Positions 17,405 through 26,469 of a stretch of DNA of 64,000 nt are shown piece by piece. Source of the stretch: Chryseosolibacter sp964551035 (GTDB lineage Bacteria; Bacteroidota; Bacteroidia; Cytophagales; Cyclobacteriaceae); assembly GCA_964551035.1 (NCBI GenBank), contig CAZKBK010000014.1, positions 43,898 to 107,897 on the forward strand, in the 5' to 3' direction. The notes beneath the pieces were generated by a model. That model was not told where the DNA came from. It did not search any database and worked only from the letters and a program-made list of their open reading frames with translations. Position numbers and translations under genes: made by a program. Numbering within the stretch: position 1 is the first letter of the stretch; each line of letters opens with the position of its first letter.

Positions 17405-19318
17405 TCAGGCGACCACCTCTTCGGGTTGCTCTTCGAGCGCGATGCTTCCTTCTGCCCCCTTCTCGACTTTGTCAAGCTCGATGCGGAGGTTTTCGATAAT
17501 GAACTCCTGACGCACAGGCGTATTCTTGCCCATATAGAACTCGAGTATTTTTTGGAGATTCTGGTCGTGCAGCAGTACGGGCTGCAGGCGGATATCTTCT
17601 CCGATAAAATTTCCGAACTCATCAGGTGAGATCTCGCCCAGTCCCTTAAAGCGGGTAATTTCTACCTTCCCTCCCAGTGTCGTCATCGCCCCTTGTTTTT
17701 CTTCTTCGGAGTAGCAATACAGGGTCTGCTTCTTGTTGCGCACGCGGAACAGTGGCGTTTCCAGGATGAAGACATGGCCCGCTTTCACCAGGTCAGGGAA
17801 GAACTGAAGGAAGAAGGTCATCAGCAAGAGCCGAATGTGCATGCCGTCAACGTCGGCATCAGTGGCAATAATCACCTGGTTATAACGCAGCCCTTCGAGA
17901 CCATCTTCGATATTGAGCGCGTGCTGCAGCAGGTTGAATTCCTCGTTTTCATAGACCACCTTTTTGGTCAGTCCGAAGGAGTTCAACGGCTTCCCCCGAA
18001 GGCTGAACACGGCTTGCGTTTCCACATCGCGGGATTTGGTGATCGAACCGCTGGCCGAATCACCCTCCGTAATAAAGATCTGGCTGTTCTGGCCCTTTTC
18101 GCTTTTGTCGTCAAAATGGAAACGGCAGTCGCGGAGCTTTTTATTGTGCAGGTTGGCTTTCTTCGCCCTTTCGTTCGCGAGTTTCTTGATGCCGGCGATC
18201 TCCTTTCGCTCGCGTTCCGACTGCGTGATGCGTTTCAGCAACGCCTCCGCCGTCGCGGCATTCTTATGGAGAAAGATCTCCAACTCTTTGGCAACAAAGT
18301 CGCCGACATACGTTCTCACCGCCGGGCCGTCGGGCGCCATGTTCGTGGACCCCAACTTGGTCTTTGTCTGGGACTCGAACACCGGCTCCTGAACGCGCAC
18401 GGCGATAGACGCGATGACGCTCGCCCGGATGTCTGCAGCGTCAAAATCCTTCTTGTAGAAGTCCCTGACACCCCTGACCACGCCTTCGCGGAAGGCCGCC
18501 AGGTGCGTGCCGCCCTGGGTCGTGTTCTGCCCATTGACGAAAGCGTAATATTCTTCACCGTACTGGTTTCCGTGCGTGATCGCCACCTCTATGTCGTCAC
18601 CTTTGAAATGAATAATGGGATAACGGATCTCCTCGGGATTGGTCTTCTGCTTCAACAGGTCGAGCAACCCCTCTTTGGAAAAGAATTTCTTTCCATTGAA
18701 ATTGATGGTCAGGCCCGCGTTGAGGAAGGCATAATTCCACATCAGGTCTTCCAGGTACTCGGGGATGAAATGGTAGTGTTTGAACATCGTGTTATCCGGT
18801 TCAAACTCCACCAGGGTTCCATTCTTCTCTCCGGATTTGCTTTGCCTGGGATCGTTGGTCAGGATCCCCTTCCTGAATTCGGCCAGCTTCGTGGCGCCAT
18901 CGCGAAAGGCCTGCACTTTGAAGTAGTTAGAGAGGGCGTTGACCGCCTTTGTACCCACGCCGTTCAGGCCCACCGACTTCTGGAACGCACCGGAATCGTA
19001 CTTCGCCCCCGTATTGATCTTGGATACCACGTCAACCACCTTACCCAGCGGAATACCGCGGCCGAAATCCCGTACCACGACCCGTGATTCCGTAATGGTG
19101 ACGTCAATGACCCTGCCGTAGCCCATCATGTGCTCGTCGATACAGTTATCGACGACCTCCTTCACGAGCACATAAATACCGTCGTCTTTCGATGACCCGT
19201 CTCCGAGTTTGCCGATGTACATACCCGGACGAAGCCGGATGTGCTCACGCCAGTCAAGCGATTTAATACTGGCCTCGTTGTATTCCAATGACGGGGCCGA
19301 AGCAGCAGATTTTGCCAT
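17405..19318 (-). CDS. parE: DNA topoisomerase IV subunit B
   Basis: A 637-residue type IIA B subunit of usual length. The GHKL ATPase part shows REHIRLRPGMYIG, KEVVDNCIDEHMMGYG, VRDFGRGIPLGK and VGLNGVGTKAVNAL. The TOPRIM domain carries FITEGDSASGS and DADVDGMHIRLLL, with the C-terminal GLGEISPDE. It supplies ATP-driven gate closure to ParC. Starting at ATG 19318, it leads the parE-parC pair. Confidence 0.96.
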   Translation of the reverse strand: MAKSAASAPSLEYNEASIKSLDWREHIRLRPGMYIGKLGDGSSKDDGIYVLVKEVVDNCIDEHMMGYGRVIDVTITESRVVVRDFGRGIPLGKVVDVVSKINTGAKYDSGAFQKSVGLNGVGTKAVNALSNYFKVQAFRDGATKLAEFRKGILTNDPRQSKSGEKNGTLVEFEPDNTMFKHYHFIPEYLEDLMWNYAFLNAGLTINFNGKKFFSKEGLLDLLKQKTNPEEIRYPIIHFKGDDIEVAITHGNQYGEEYYAFVNGQNTTQGGTHLAAFREGVVRGVRDFYKKDFDAADIRASVIASIAVRVQEPVFESQTKTKLGSTNMAPDGPAVRTYVGDFVAKELEIFLHKNAATAEALLKRITQSERERKEIAGIKKLANERAKKANLHNKKLRDCRFHFDDKSEKGQNSQIFITEGDSASGSITKSRDVETQAVFSLRGKPLNSFGLTKKVVYENEEFNLLQHALNIEDGLEGLRYNQVIIATDADVDGMHIRLLLMTFFLQFFPDLVKAGHVFILETPLFRVRNKKQTLYCYSEEEKQGAMTTLGGKVEITRFKGLGEISPDEFGNFIGEDIRLQPVLLHDQNLQKILEFYMGKNTPVRQEFIIENLRIELDKVEKGAEGSIALEEQPEEVVA

Positions 19319-19510
19319 ATCGATTAATGGATAGCGTTAAAGAAACTACAGTTGAAAAAATCAACCGCTGATAGTTTAAAAAATGCGAATTATCGCGAAT
19401 AACGCGATTTTTCAGTTCACAACAACGTTAATAACACCGCTGACGCCGGGAAGATTTCATTAGATAAATCAGCATAAAACTTTGATTCTCAACCTCTAGT
19501 TGCAAACCAG

Positions 19511-19954
19511 TCAAACTGCCTGTTTAAGGAAAAATTTCTGGTAGATCAGGTAAACCGGCCAGGCGACGGCCCATAGGATCATGGCCCCAATACTTCCGTA
19601 GATGAAATAGGGAATGCGCTCAAAGTCATACGCCTCGCCGCTATTATACAGGCCGATGAAGTTCACCGCCACGATGAAGAAAACATTGATGGTGATGACC
19701 AGGCCATGGAACCACGCCCGAAACATTTCCGCGCGGGCGTAGAATTTTCCGACCACATAGACCATTACGTTGACCAGCACGAAGAACAGCGTCAGGCCGT
19801 AGAACAAGCCCTCCTTCCCTATCGAAATTTGTTCTCCCCCCGTTCCGGCAATCACCACCACTTCGTCATGCCAGCCCGCGTAAGCGAGCAGCAAGCCCGC
19901 CAGCAGCGCAACGACGGAAAGAAACCAGGCAGCTCTCAGAAGCTTTAGTGTCAT
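19511..19954 (-). CDS. Hypothetical membrane protein, four predicted helices
   Basis: A 147-residue integral membrane protein from ATG 19954; an upstream TTG would overlap the divergent gene. Four hydrophobic segments are visible: near 8-30 (AAWFLSVVALLAGLLLAYAG), 50-70 (LTLFFVLVNVMVYVVG), 80-103 and 115-140. It ends YQKFFLKQAV. No motif identifies a function. It runs divergent from the sterol-desaturase-family gene with about 38 bases between starts, so the two may share a control region. Confidence 0.75.
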   Translation of the reverse strand: MTLKLLRAAWFLSVVALLAGLLLAYAGWHDEVVVIAGTGGEQISIGKEGLFYGLTLFFVLVNVMVYVVGKFYARAEMFRAWFHGLVITINVFFIVAVNFIGLYNSGEAYDFERIPYFIYGSIGAMILWAVAWPVYLIYQKFFLKQAV

Positions 19955-19992
19955 ATTCGTTAAATTTACTCGCAAATAAAGGGAAAAGTGCC

Positions 19993-21224
19993 GTGAACGT
20001 AAATCCGATTGTACTATCGATACCCATTTTCTTCGTATTGATCGGCGTCGAATTGCTGGTTGAACGCTTTACGAACAAACAGCTTTACCGTCTACCCGAC
20101 GCCATTGCCAACCTCAGTTGCGGGATCACCTCCCAACTTTCCGGATTGTTCCTCAAGATTTTCGGGATCGGCGTATACCAATATCTGTTCGAGCATTTTT
20201 CGCTGTTCACCCCCGAGCGTAGCGCCCTCTATTGGGTTGGCCTGTGGCTCCTTGTCGACCTCGCCTATTACTGGCACACCGGATGAGCCATGAAGTCAAT
20301 TTATTCTGGGGCGGACATGTCGTTCACCACCAGAGCGAAGACTACAACCTGTCTGTGGCCCTGCGCCAAAGTTCGCTACAGGTGATATGGACCTTTGGAT
20401 TCAGCCTGCCCATCGCGTTCCTTGGCTTCAGCACGGTCGATTTTGCGTTGGTTGCGGCGCTGAACACGCTCTATCAGTTTTGGATACACACGGAGACGAT
20501 CGGAAAATTTCCGCGGTGGATCGAATTCATTTTTAACACTCCCTCCCACCACCGCGTGCACCACGGGCGCGATCCGAAATATATCGACAAGAACCATGCG
20601 GGTTCCCTCATCATTTGGGATCGCATGTTCGGCACCTTCCAGGAGGAGGAGGAAAAACCGACCTACGGGATTACAAAACCCATCAACAGCTGGAACGCCG
20701 TGTGGGCAAACATCAGCCATTATGCCGAGATGGGCAACGACCTGAAACGGATCCCGCGATGGCGTGACCGGATCAGGTATCTTTTTAAGAAACCGGGGTG
20801 GCTTCCGGAGGATATGGGCGGATATCGCGCCGCACCGGAGGTCGACAAGGCTGCCTACAAGAAGTACGATACCCCCGCGCCGGTAGCCCTGAACTGGTAC
20901 GTGCTTTTCCAATACCTGCTTTGCCTGGTCGGAACGTCGCTGTTTCTTTTTAACGCGCGAGACTTCGATCTCCCGGAAAAGATCTTTGCCACGACGCTGA
21001 TTGGCATTGTCGTGGTCAATTGTGGTGTCCTTTTCGAGCAACGCACCTGGGTAAAGTGGGCGGAATGGATCAGGATCTTCCTCTATCCATCGATCCTGGT
21101 GGCGATGACGTACCTGAATCAGTGGCCGGCATGGCTTCATGCCCTGGCGATTGTCTATTTCGTCGTGTCGTTTACATGGTTTTACTCCCTTCAGAAATCC
21201 GATGCAACGGTTCAGGTGGCTTAA
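19993..21224 (+). pseudogene. Sterol desaturase/fatty-acid hydroxylase family protein, interrupted by a one-base deletion
   Basis: Two overlapping frames encode one ~410-residue protein. The first part (GTG 19993 to TGA 20286) reads NPIVLSIPIFFVLIGVELL... to LVDLAYYWHTG. The second resumes with HRMSHEVNLFWGGHVVHHQSEDYN and runs to 21224. Restoring one C at about 20275-20280 rebuilds YYWHHRMSHE, a histidine box of the non-haem di-iron hydroxylases; the other boxes GGHVVHHQSE and HHRVHHGRD are intact. The remaining reading frame shows no other damage. Family members hydroxylate or desaturate lipids in the membrane. Either the gene has just been lost or the deletion is a sequencing error. Confidence 0.85.
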
Positions 21225-21576
21225 GCTCTTTTTCATCGGATCGGTCGTATTTGCCTGTGGGAAGGAATTGCCCGAACTGGAGGGAATCGACCTCGCGCGC
21301 TGGGCCGACGACCACAACGCCTGCGCGGCGTATCGCACATCCGTGGCGGATGAGATTCGCCGACAGAAGGATGAACTTCTCGCCCTGGACGAGTTGGATG
21401 TGAACCAACTGCTCGGCAAACCCGACCGCCATGAGCTCTACAGGCGCAGTCAGAAATTCTACTACTATTTTCTCGATCCGGGAGCGGACTGCCCTACTCC
21501 CGCGGACAGCGCCAGGCGACTGGTTCTTCGATTCAACGCGATGGGGCTTGTGAAGGAAGTCCTCATCGAACATTGA
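21202..21576 (+). CDS. Small probable lipoprotein
   Basis: A 124-residue protein from ATG 21202, overlapping the end of the previous gene by 23 bases. It has a short signal with a lipobox (FFIGSVVFACGK, Cys near residue 18). The mature part reads ELPELEGIDLARWADDHNAC, then a helical middle (ELLALDELDVNQLLGKPDRH), then QKFYYYFLDPGADC. The LLGKPD and Y-x-Y-x-F-L-D-P pattern resembles small outer-membrane lipoproteins of the SmpA/BamE type, but the match is loose. Overlap suggests co-transcription with the desaturase-family gene. Confidence 0.7.
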   Translation: MQRFRWLKLFFIGSVVFACGKELPELEGIDLARWADDHNACAAYRTSVADEIRRQKDELLALDELDVNQLLGKPDRHELYRRSQKFYYYFLDPGADCPTPADSARRLVLRFNAMGLVKEVLIEH

Positions 21577-21586
21577 ATCTTTTCGC

Positions 21587-22075
21587 TCAGGAACCCAAGG
21601 CGCTATGGGGTATGTATTGCCTGTTCTTTTTTGCCCGCTCCACGCGGGCGCGCAAATCGTCGACGAGCCGGTCTTTGCTTCTGAAGTTCAGCGGATACAC
21701 CAGCGACGGCTTAAAGTAGAAGTAACTGCCCAGCGCGTCCTCGTAAAGGAGGTCCACCCTGTAGACGCCGCCAAATGTGCGGAGATCGATGTCCCTGATA
21801 TTTTCCAGCGGGATGAGCAACTCGTGGCCACGGCGTTTCACATACAGGAATTCGTCATCGTATTCAACATAGCGGATGCGGCGAAGCATGTTGGCAAGTA
21901 AATAGAAGATGTAGCCATAGCTGGCCACCTGGACCAGAAAGGGCCAATCGCTCATGTCGGAAACGAACCGGTGAAGGATAAAACCCATGATAGCGCAGTA
22001 GACCGTGAGGGCCACCGTTTTGAAGAAGGGCAGAAACCGGGTCGATATCCTTCGAATGCGCTGTTTTTCTCCCAT
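21587..22075 (-). CDS. Membrane protein with bacterial PH-like domain
   Basis: A 162-residue protein from ATG 22075. After a basic N-terminus it has two hydrophobic helices (FFKTVALTVYCAIMGFIL and VQVASYGYIFYLLANML). These are followed by a beta-rich domain of about 85 residues: VEYDDEFLYVKRRGHELLIP, then LENIRDIDLRTFGGVYRV, then YFYFKPSLVYPLNF. That pattern is typical of bacterial PH-like domains joined to membrane anchors. It is divergent from the hydroxyacyl-CoA dehydrogenase gene, 36 bases away. No function can be given. Confidence 0.75.
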   Translation of the reverse strand: MGEKQRIRRISTRFLPFFKTVALTVYCAIMGFILHRFVSDMSDWPFLVQVASYGYIFYLLANMLRRIRYVEYDDEFLYVKRRGHELLIPLENIRDIDLRTFGGVYRVDLLYEDALGSYFYFKPSLVYPLNFRSKDRLVDDLRARVERAKKNRQYIPHSALGS

Positions 22076-22086
22076 GGCAGAACTTT

Positions 22087-22094
22087 TATCTTTG
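22087..22094 (+). promoter_or_regulatory. -7 element (TATCTTTG) of the hydroxyacyl-CoA dehydrogenase gene
   Basis: TATCTTTG is a perfect match to the Bacteroidetes -7 consensus TAnnTTTG and lies 17 bases before the start codon. Confidence 0.6.
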
Positions 22095-22111
22095 CCGAAG
22101 AACCACAAAAT

Positions 22112-23008
22112 ATGAAGAATATCGCAGTTATCGGTTCCGGCACAATGGGCAATGGCATCGCGCACGTTTTCGCCCAGCACGGTCACCGCGTCACGCTCAT
22201 CGACATCTCGGAAGAGGCCCTCAGGAAAGCCCTTGACACCATTGGAAAAAACCTTGACCGCCAGCTCGCCAAAGAAGTCATCACCGAAGAAGGGAAACAA
22301 GCCACCCTCGGCAACCTCACCACCGAGACCGACCTGAAGAGCGGCGTGCGATCTGTAGACCTCGTCGTTGAAGCCGCGACGGAAAATACAGAACTGAAAC
22401 TTAAGATATTCCAGGACCTCGACCAGCACTGCCCGGCCGAAACGATCCTGGCGAGTAATACGTCGTCTATTTCAATCACAAAGATCGCGTCGGTGACGAA
22501 GCGACCCGACAAAGTGATCGGCATGCACTTCATGAATCCCGTGCCGGTGATGAAACTGGTTGAAGTCATCCGCGGGTACAACACCACCGACGCGGTGACG
22601 GACCAAATCATGTCGCTATCAACCGCGCTGGGGAAAATTCCGGTGGAAGTCAATGACTACCCCGGGTTCGTGGCCAACCGCATTCTCATGCCGATGATCA
22701 ACGAAGCGATCTACACCCTTTACGAAGGCGTTGCCGGTGTGGAAGAGATCGATTCGGTGATGAAACTGGGCATGGCCCATCCGATGGGCCCCCTGCAACT
22801 CGCCGATTTCATTGGCCTGGACGTCTGCCTGTCGATCCTGCGCGTATTACATGACGGGCTGGGAAATCCAAAATACGCTCCCTGTCCCCTCCTGGTGAAC
22901 ATGGTGCAGGCCGGTCACAAGGGCGTCAAAACCGGAAATGGCTTCTACAGCTACACCGCAGGGCGCAAGGATCTCGTCGTGGCGCCAGGGTTCAGGAAAT
23001 CAAAATAA
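22112..23008 (+). CDS. 3-hydroxybutyryl-CoA dehydrogenase family protein
   Basis: A 298-residue enzyme starting MKNIAVIGSGTMGNGIAHVF, with the Rossmann NAD-binding GxGxMG at residues 8-13. The adenine-site acid follows in VTLIDISEEAL. The family motifs ASNTSSISITKIA, GMHFMNPVPVMKLVEVI and YPGFVANRILMPMINEA are present, and the length is usual for the short form. It oxidises 3-hydroxyacyl-CoA to the 3-oxo form with NAD(P). The role (butyryl-CoA or fatty acid metabolism, or PHB) is not fixed by the neighbours. The longer frame upstream is excluded because a clear promoter lies inside it. Confidence 0.93.
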   Translation: MKNIAVIGSGTMGNGIAHVFAQHGHRVTLIDISEEALRKALDTIGKNLDRQLAKEVITEEGKQATLGNLTTETDLKSGVRSVDLVVEAATENTELKLKIFQDLDQHCPAETILASNTSSISITKIASVTKRPDKVIGMHFMNPVPVMKLVEVIRGYNTTDAVTDQIMSLSTALGKIPVEVNDYPGFVANRILMPMINEAIYTLYEGVAGVEEIDSVMKLGMAHPMGPLQLADFIGLDVCLSILRVLHDGLGNPKYAPCPLLVNMVQAGHKGVKTGNGFYSYTAGRKDLVVAPGFRKSK

Positions 23009-23022
23009 GGCGAAACCGTTAT

Positions 23023-23388
23023 TCAGCGCGTTTTCAGGAGGTCACGGATCTCGGCGAGGAGTTTGACCTCGGCCGGAACTTCCGCCACGGGCGCGGGCTT
23101 CGCTTCCTCCTTCCGCCTCGTCCGGTTGATTAGCCTCACCACGACGAAGAGCACCAGGGCGACGATCACAAAATCGAGCGTCGCCGCCATAAACGCGCCG
23201 ATCCGGATGCCTGGCCCGATCTCGAGGGTGCGCCACCCGCCCTGGGGAAGAATGGGATTGAGCAACGGCATCACAATGTCGTTGACGAATGAGTTGACAA
23301 TCTTGCCGAATGCAGCGCCGATGATGACGCCTATGGCCAGATCGATGACGTTACCGCGCAGGGCAAATTCCTTGAATTCTTTCAACAT
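23023..23388 (-). CDS. mscL: Large-conductance mechanosensitive channel MscL
   Basis: A 121-residue channel. It begins MLKEFKEFALRGNVIDLAIGVIIGAAFGKI, which holds the amphipathic N-helix and the first pore-lining helix. VNDIVMPLLNPI and the second helix (FMAATLDFVIVALVLFVVV) follow. The C-terminal bundle is EVPAEVKLLAEIRDLL. It opens under membrane tension and relieves osmotic shock. It is convergent with the dehydrogenase gene, 14 bases apart. Confidence 0.96.
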   Translation of the reverse strand: MLKEFKEFALRGNVIDLAIGVIIGAAFGKIVNSFVNDIVMPLLNPILPQGGWRTLEIGPGIRIGAFMAATLDFVIVALVLFVVVRLINRTRRKEEAKPAPVAEVPAEVKLLAEIRDLLKTR

Positions 23389-23488
23389 GCGTTTGAAGTT
23401 TGACCGAAGTTAAGCGCATAAAAGCGGCGCCCGCGCGGGTTGTTCGGCAAACCGCTCCAAAGGTGGCTGGAAGCGTGATGTACCCGGG

Positions 23489-24307
23489 TCAGTCGACGAC
23501 GTTCAGGGGATTGCGGAGGCCCGAATGGCCGGTTAGCTCGACACCGGCAGTTCCAATAAACATTTCCGCATCGATCCGCACAGGAATCCGGTTTTTGTCG
23601 TCGGAGAAGTAGGCTGTAATGGAATTTTCGCCATCGAAAAGCTTGTTTTTGGGCATCACGGGTTTAAACACCAGCGTGCGCACGCGGCCTACCCTGGTTT
23701 TGATCTCGTCCCGTCCCTTGTAAATGACCCGCAGTTTGTAGAATTCGTCTTCAAAAAATCCCGAGATGGTAATCGTGTCGTTGACCTGCGTCTCCGAAAG
23801 ATCGACGGTCCGGAGATAAAGGAAACCTCCGATCATGTCGCGTACACCGGGTGCGGAGTCGTAGTAATTAGGGTTATTCCATTTGCCGGTCTTGTAGTCA
23901 ATGGTCCGGACGGAAATCCTTTGCTTCGCATGGTCAAAATACGTCTGCTCATCTTTCTTGTAGTTTCCTTCGCGGATCTTGCGGTAGAACATGTGCGGCA
24001 GCAGTGACGCCGTGTCGATATAGGCCCCGAATTGGTCATTCACATCGGCTACCCAGTCCACGAGCCCGACCGTGCGGGCGAAAACGTCCACTTTAAAGCA
24101 CTCGCGGTCGTTCACTTCGTAGTAGTTGGGATGAATGTTCGCCGACCCGCGCCCCACGGTGAAGATGCCGTACGTCATCTTGAACTCCAGCACCTCGCCC
24201 CGCTTAAAACTGTCATTGGGCACCGGAGGATAGACGTCGTTGTGCTCCGCAGTGAATCCTGCAAGCAAAACCACCATGACCAATCCCAGTATAAATCGTT
24301 TACTCAT
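23489..24307 (-). CDS. DUF3108 domain protein, exported
   Basis: A 272-residue protein from ATG 24307; an ATG four codons upstream is also possible. It has a signal peptide (KRFILGLVMVVLLAGFTAE). The mature part matches the DUF3108 pattern: FKRGEVLEFKMTYGIFTVGRGSANI, CFKVDVFARTVGLVDWVA, YFDHAKQRISV, FFEDEFYKLRVIYKG, and a late PVRIDAEMFIGTAGVEL. Members are beta-rich periplasmic or outer-membrane-associated proteins of unknown role. A -7 element lies 36 bases upstream. Confidence 0.85.
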   Translation of the reverse strand: MSKRFILGLVMVVLLAGFTAEHNDVYPPVPNDSFKRGEVLEFKMTYGIFTVGRGSANIHPNYYEVNDRECFKVDVFARTVGLVDWVADVNDQFGAYIDTASLLPHMFYRKIREGNYKKDEQTYFDHAKQRISVRTIDYKTGKWNNPNYYDSAPGVRDMIGGFLYLRTVDLSETQVNDTITISGFFEDEFYKLRVIYKGRDEIKTRVGRVRTLVFKPVMPKNKLFDGENSITAYFSDDKNRIPVRIDAEMFIGTAGVELTGHSGLRNPLNVVD

Positions 24308-24342
24308 GTCAATATCCATCCTCCCGCGAGGGCATTACAGGA

Positions 24343-24350
24343 CAAATTTA
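24343..24350 (-). promoter_or_regulatory. -7 element of the DUF3108 gene
   Basis: On the minus strand the bases read TAAATTTG, a perfect TAnnTTTG match. The -33 element is not clear. Confidence 0.45.
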
Positions 24351-24429
24351 AATCATTCAACATTAATTGGACATGAAATCCAAAGCTGTGCCAATGATTT
24401 TACCAATATGATGATTTAAGCCGCGAATA

Positions 24430-25242
24430 TTACACAGACACGTGGTTGTCCCGCAGGGCCTCGTTGAGCGATGTTTTCTTGTCTGTGCTCTCCTTTCTCT
24501 TTCCGATTATCAGCGCGCAGGGCACCTGATACTCACCGGCGGGAAACTTTTTTGTATACGCTCCGGGGATTACAACGGCGCGTTCGGGGATATAGTTTTT
24601 ATGCTCGACAGGTTTTTCTCCGGTCACGTCAATGATCTTAGAGCTGCCCGTCAGCACAACGTTGGCGCCAAGTACGGCCTCCCGACCGACGCGAACCCCT
24701 TCGACGATAATGCACCGTGATCCGATAAACGCATTGTCTTCGATGATGACGGGGGAAGCCTGGACGGGTTCAAGCACGCCGCCAATGCCCACTCCTCCGC
24801 TTAGGTGCACATTCCTGCCGATCTGCGCGCAACTTCCCACGGTAGCCCAGGTGTCCACCATCGTCCCCTCGTCTACCCTTGCACCGATGTTCACGTATGA
24901 AGGCATGAGGATGACACCCTTCGAAATAAACGACCCGTACCGCGCGATCGCATGCGGCACCACCCTGACGCCGAGTTGCTGGTAGCTGCGCTTAAGCGCA
25001 ATCTTATCATGGAATTCAAATGGCCCGACTTCGACCGTCTCCATCTTCTGTATCGGGAAATAGAGAATCACCGCCTTCTTCACCCACTCGTTCACCTGCC
25101 AGCCCTGATCCGCCGCTTGCGCTACGCGAAGTTCCCCCTTGTCGAGCTTGTCGATCACGGAGCGTATGGCCTGTTGCGTCGAGTCGTCCTGCAGGCGCGA
25201 ACGGTCTTCCCACGCGGCTTCTATGATCTTGATCAATTCCAT
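24430..25242 (-). CDS. dapD: 2,3,4,5-tetrahydropyridine-2,6-dicarboxylate N-succinyltransferase
   Basis: A 270-residue acyltransferase of usual length. The N-terminal helical domain carries LRVAQAADQGWQVNEWVKKA. The left-handed beta-helix follows, with hexapeptide repeats (ISKGVILMPSYVNIGARVDE, GTMVDTWATVGSCAQIG, VHLSGGVGIGGVLEP, IEDNAFIGSRCIIVEG). It makes N-succinyl-2-amino-6-oxopimelate in lysine and diaminopimelate synthesis. It is monocistronic here and divergent from a glycosyltransferase. Confidence 0.97.
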   Translation of the reverse strand: MELIKIIEAAWEDRSRLQDDSTQQAIRSVIDKLDKGELRVAQAADQGWQVNEWVKKAVILYFPIQKMETVEVGPFEFHDKIALKRSYQQLGVRVVPHAIARYGSFISKGVILMPSYVNIGARVDEGTMVDTWATVGSCAQIGRNVHLSGGVGIGGVLEPVQASPVIIEDNAFIGSRCIIVEGVRVGREAVLGANVVLTGSSKIIDVTGEKPVEHKNYIPERAVVIPGAYTKKFPAGEYQVPCALIIGKRKESTDKKTSLNEALRDNHVSV

Positions 25243-25338
25243 ATTGCGGTCAAATGCGTTATTTTGGGAGCGCTTACGGGTGATTGGTATTCATCCTCAC
25301 AATAATAAAGGATTCGTCCTAAAGTTGTACGTTGGCTG

Positions 25339-26469
25339 ATGGAGGAACGAAAAAAAACGCGGATTGTCGTGGCATCGGTGCTCAAGCCTGTCAACGACAC
25401 GCGCATGCGGGAAAAGATCGCCCGCAGCCTTCAAAAAATCCACGACAGCGATGTCCACGTGATCGGTTTCCCATCGGACGATACCGACGATGGCGTCACT
25501 GCCCACCCGCTGCCTTTCTTCAGACGCCTGAGCCTCCGGCGCGCGCTCATGCCCTGGCGGGTATTGCGGCTGATCCTGCGCCTTCGGCCTGCCCTCGTCA
25601 TCATCACCACGCACGAACTGCTTTGGATCATCGTCATCTGCAAAATGATCCACAGCCTGAGCGTTGTTTACGATGTCCAGGAAAACTATTACCGGAACAT
25701 ACGCTACACGGATGCTTTTCCACGGGCGATCCGCGCCATTGTGGCGGCCTATGTCCGCGCGAAGGAATGGATCACCGCTCCGCTCATCGATCACTTTTTT
25801 TTGGCAGAAAGCGCGTATGAAAATGAGATGAACTTCGTGCAGGGCCGGTGTACCGTGATCGCCAACAAGGCCTTGAGGACACCTTCCGGCGAACCGGGTA
25901 CGCGCGATCCGAAACGACTGCTGTTTTCCGGCACGATCGCCGTCACCACCGGCATCTTTAAAGCCATCGAGATCGCCACGTTATTACACGAAATTGACGC
26001 CGCGATCTCCCTCACGATCATCGGGCACTGCCCACAGGGCGCTACGCTGAAAGAAGTCCGTGATGCGATAGCCGACAAGCCCTTCATCGAACTCATTGGC
26101 GGAGACCGCCTGGTCCCGCACGACGATATTGTTGCGCACATCCGTCACGCGGGAGCCGGCCTCCTCGCCTACCCGAAGCATCCATCCACGTGGGGATCGA
26201 TACCCACGAAGCTGTACGAATACCTCGACGCACGGCTGCCGGTTATGCTCCCCGCTCATCCGGTGTGGGTGGAAAAGACCCGGCAATTCGAGGCGGGAAT
26301 TGTCTTCGACTGGGACCGTCCGGACCCCGTCGCGATGCACGCGACATTAACATCAAAAACGTTTTACACGCGGGAGCCGCAGGACGTCTCCTGGGATTCG
26401 GAGGAAAAAAAACTCCTTCGGGTGATTGAAAGTTTGCTGGCACGGCGGCGACTTCCGGATCAGCGCTGA
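25339..26469 (+). CDS. Glycosyltransferase, GT4-like (GT-B fold)
   Basis: A 376-residue protein. The N-terminal half is a Rossmann-like domain (RIVVASVLKPVNDTRMREK, LVIITTHELLWIIVICK, VVYDVQENYY). The C-terminal half has RLLFSGTIAVTTGIFKAIE and ISLTIIGHCPQ, and the nucleotide-sugar-site pattern GSIPTKLYEYLDARLPVMLP. It probably adds a sugar to a cell-surface glycan, but the acceptor is unknown. There is no signal peptide. It is alone, divergent from dapD, and overlaps the convergent papain-fold gene by 10 bases. Confidence 0.88.
   Translation: MEERKKTRIVVASVLKPVNDTRMREKIARSLQKIHDSDVHVIGFPSDDTDDGVTAHPLPFFRRLSLRRALMPWRVLRLILRLRPALVIITTHELLWIIVICKMIHSLSVVYDVQENYYRNIRYTDAFPRAIRAIVAAYVRAKEWITAPLIDHFFLAESAYENEMNFVQGRCTVIANKALRTPSGEPGTRDPKRLLFSGTIAVTTGIFKAIEIATLLHEIDAAISLTIIGHCPQGATLKEVRDAIADKPFIELIGGDRLVPHDDIVAHIRHAGAGLLAYPKHPSTWGSIPTKLYEYLDARLPVMLPAHPVWVEKTRQFEAGIVFDWDRPDPVAMHATLTSKTFYTREPQDVSWDSEEKKLLRVIESLLARRRLPDQR

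Noticed and set aside
17693..19087. A 464-residue frame opposite parE
   Set aside because: It is a shadow of parE, which is fully supported by motifs.
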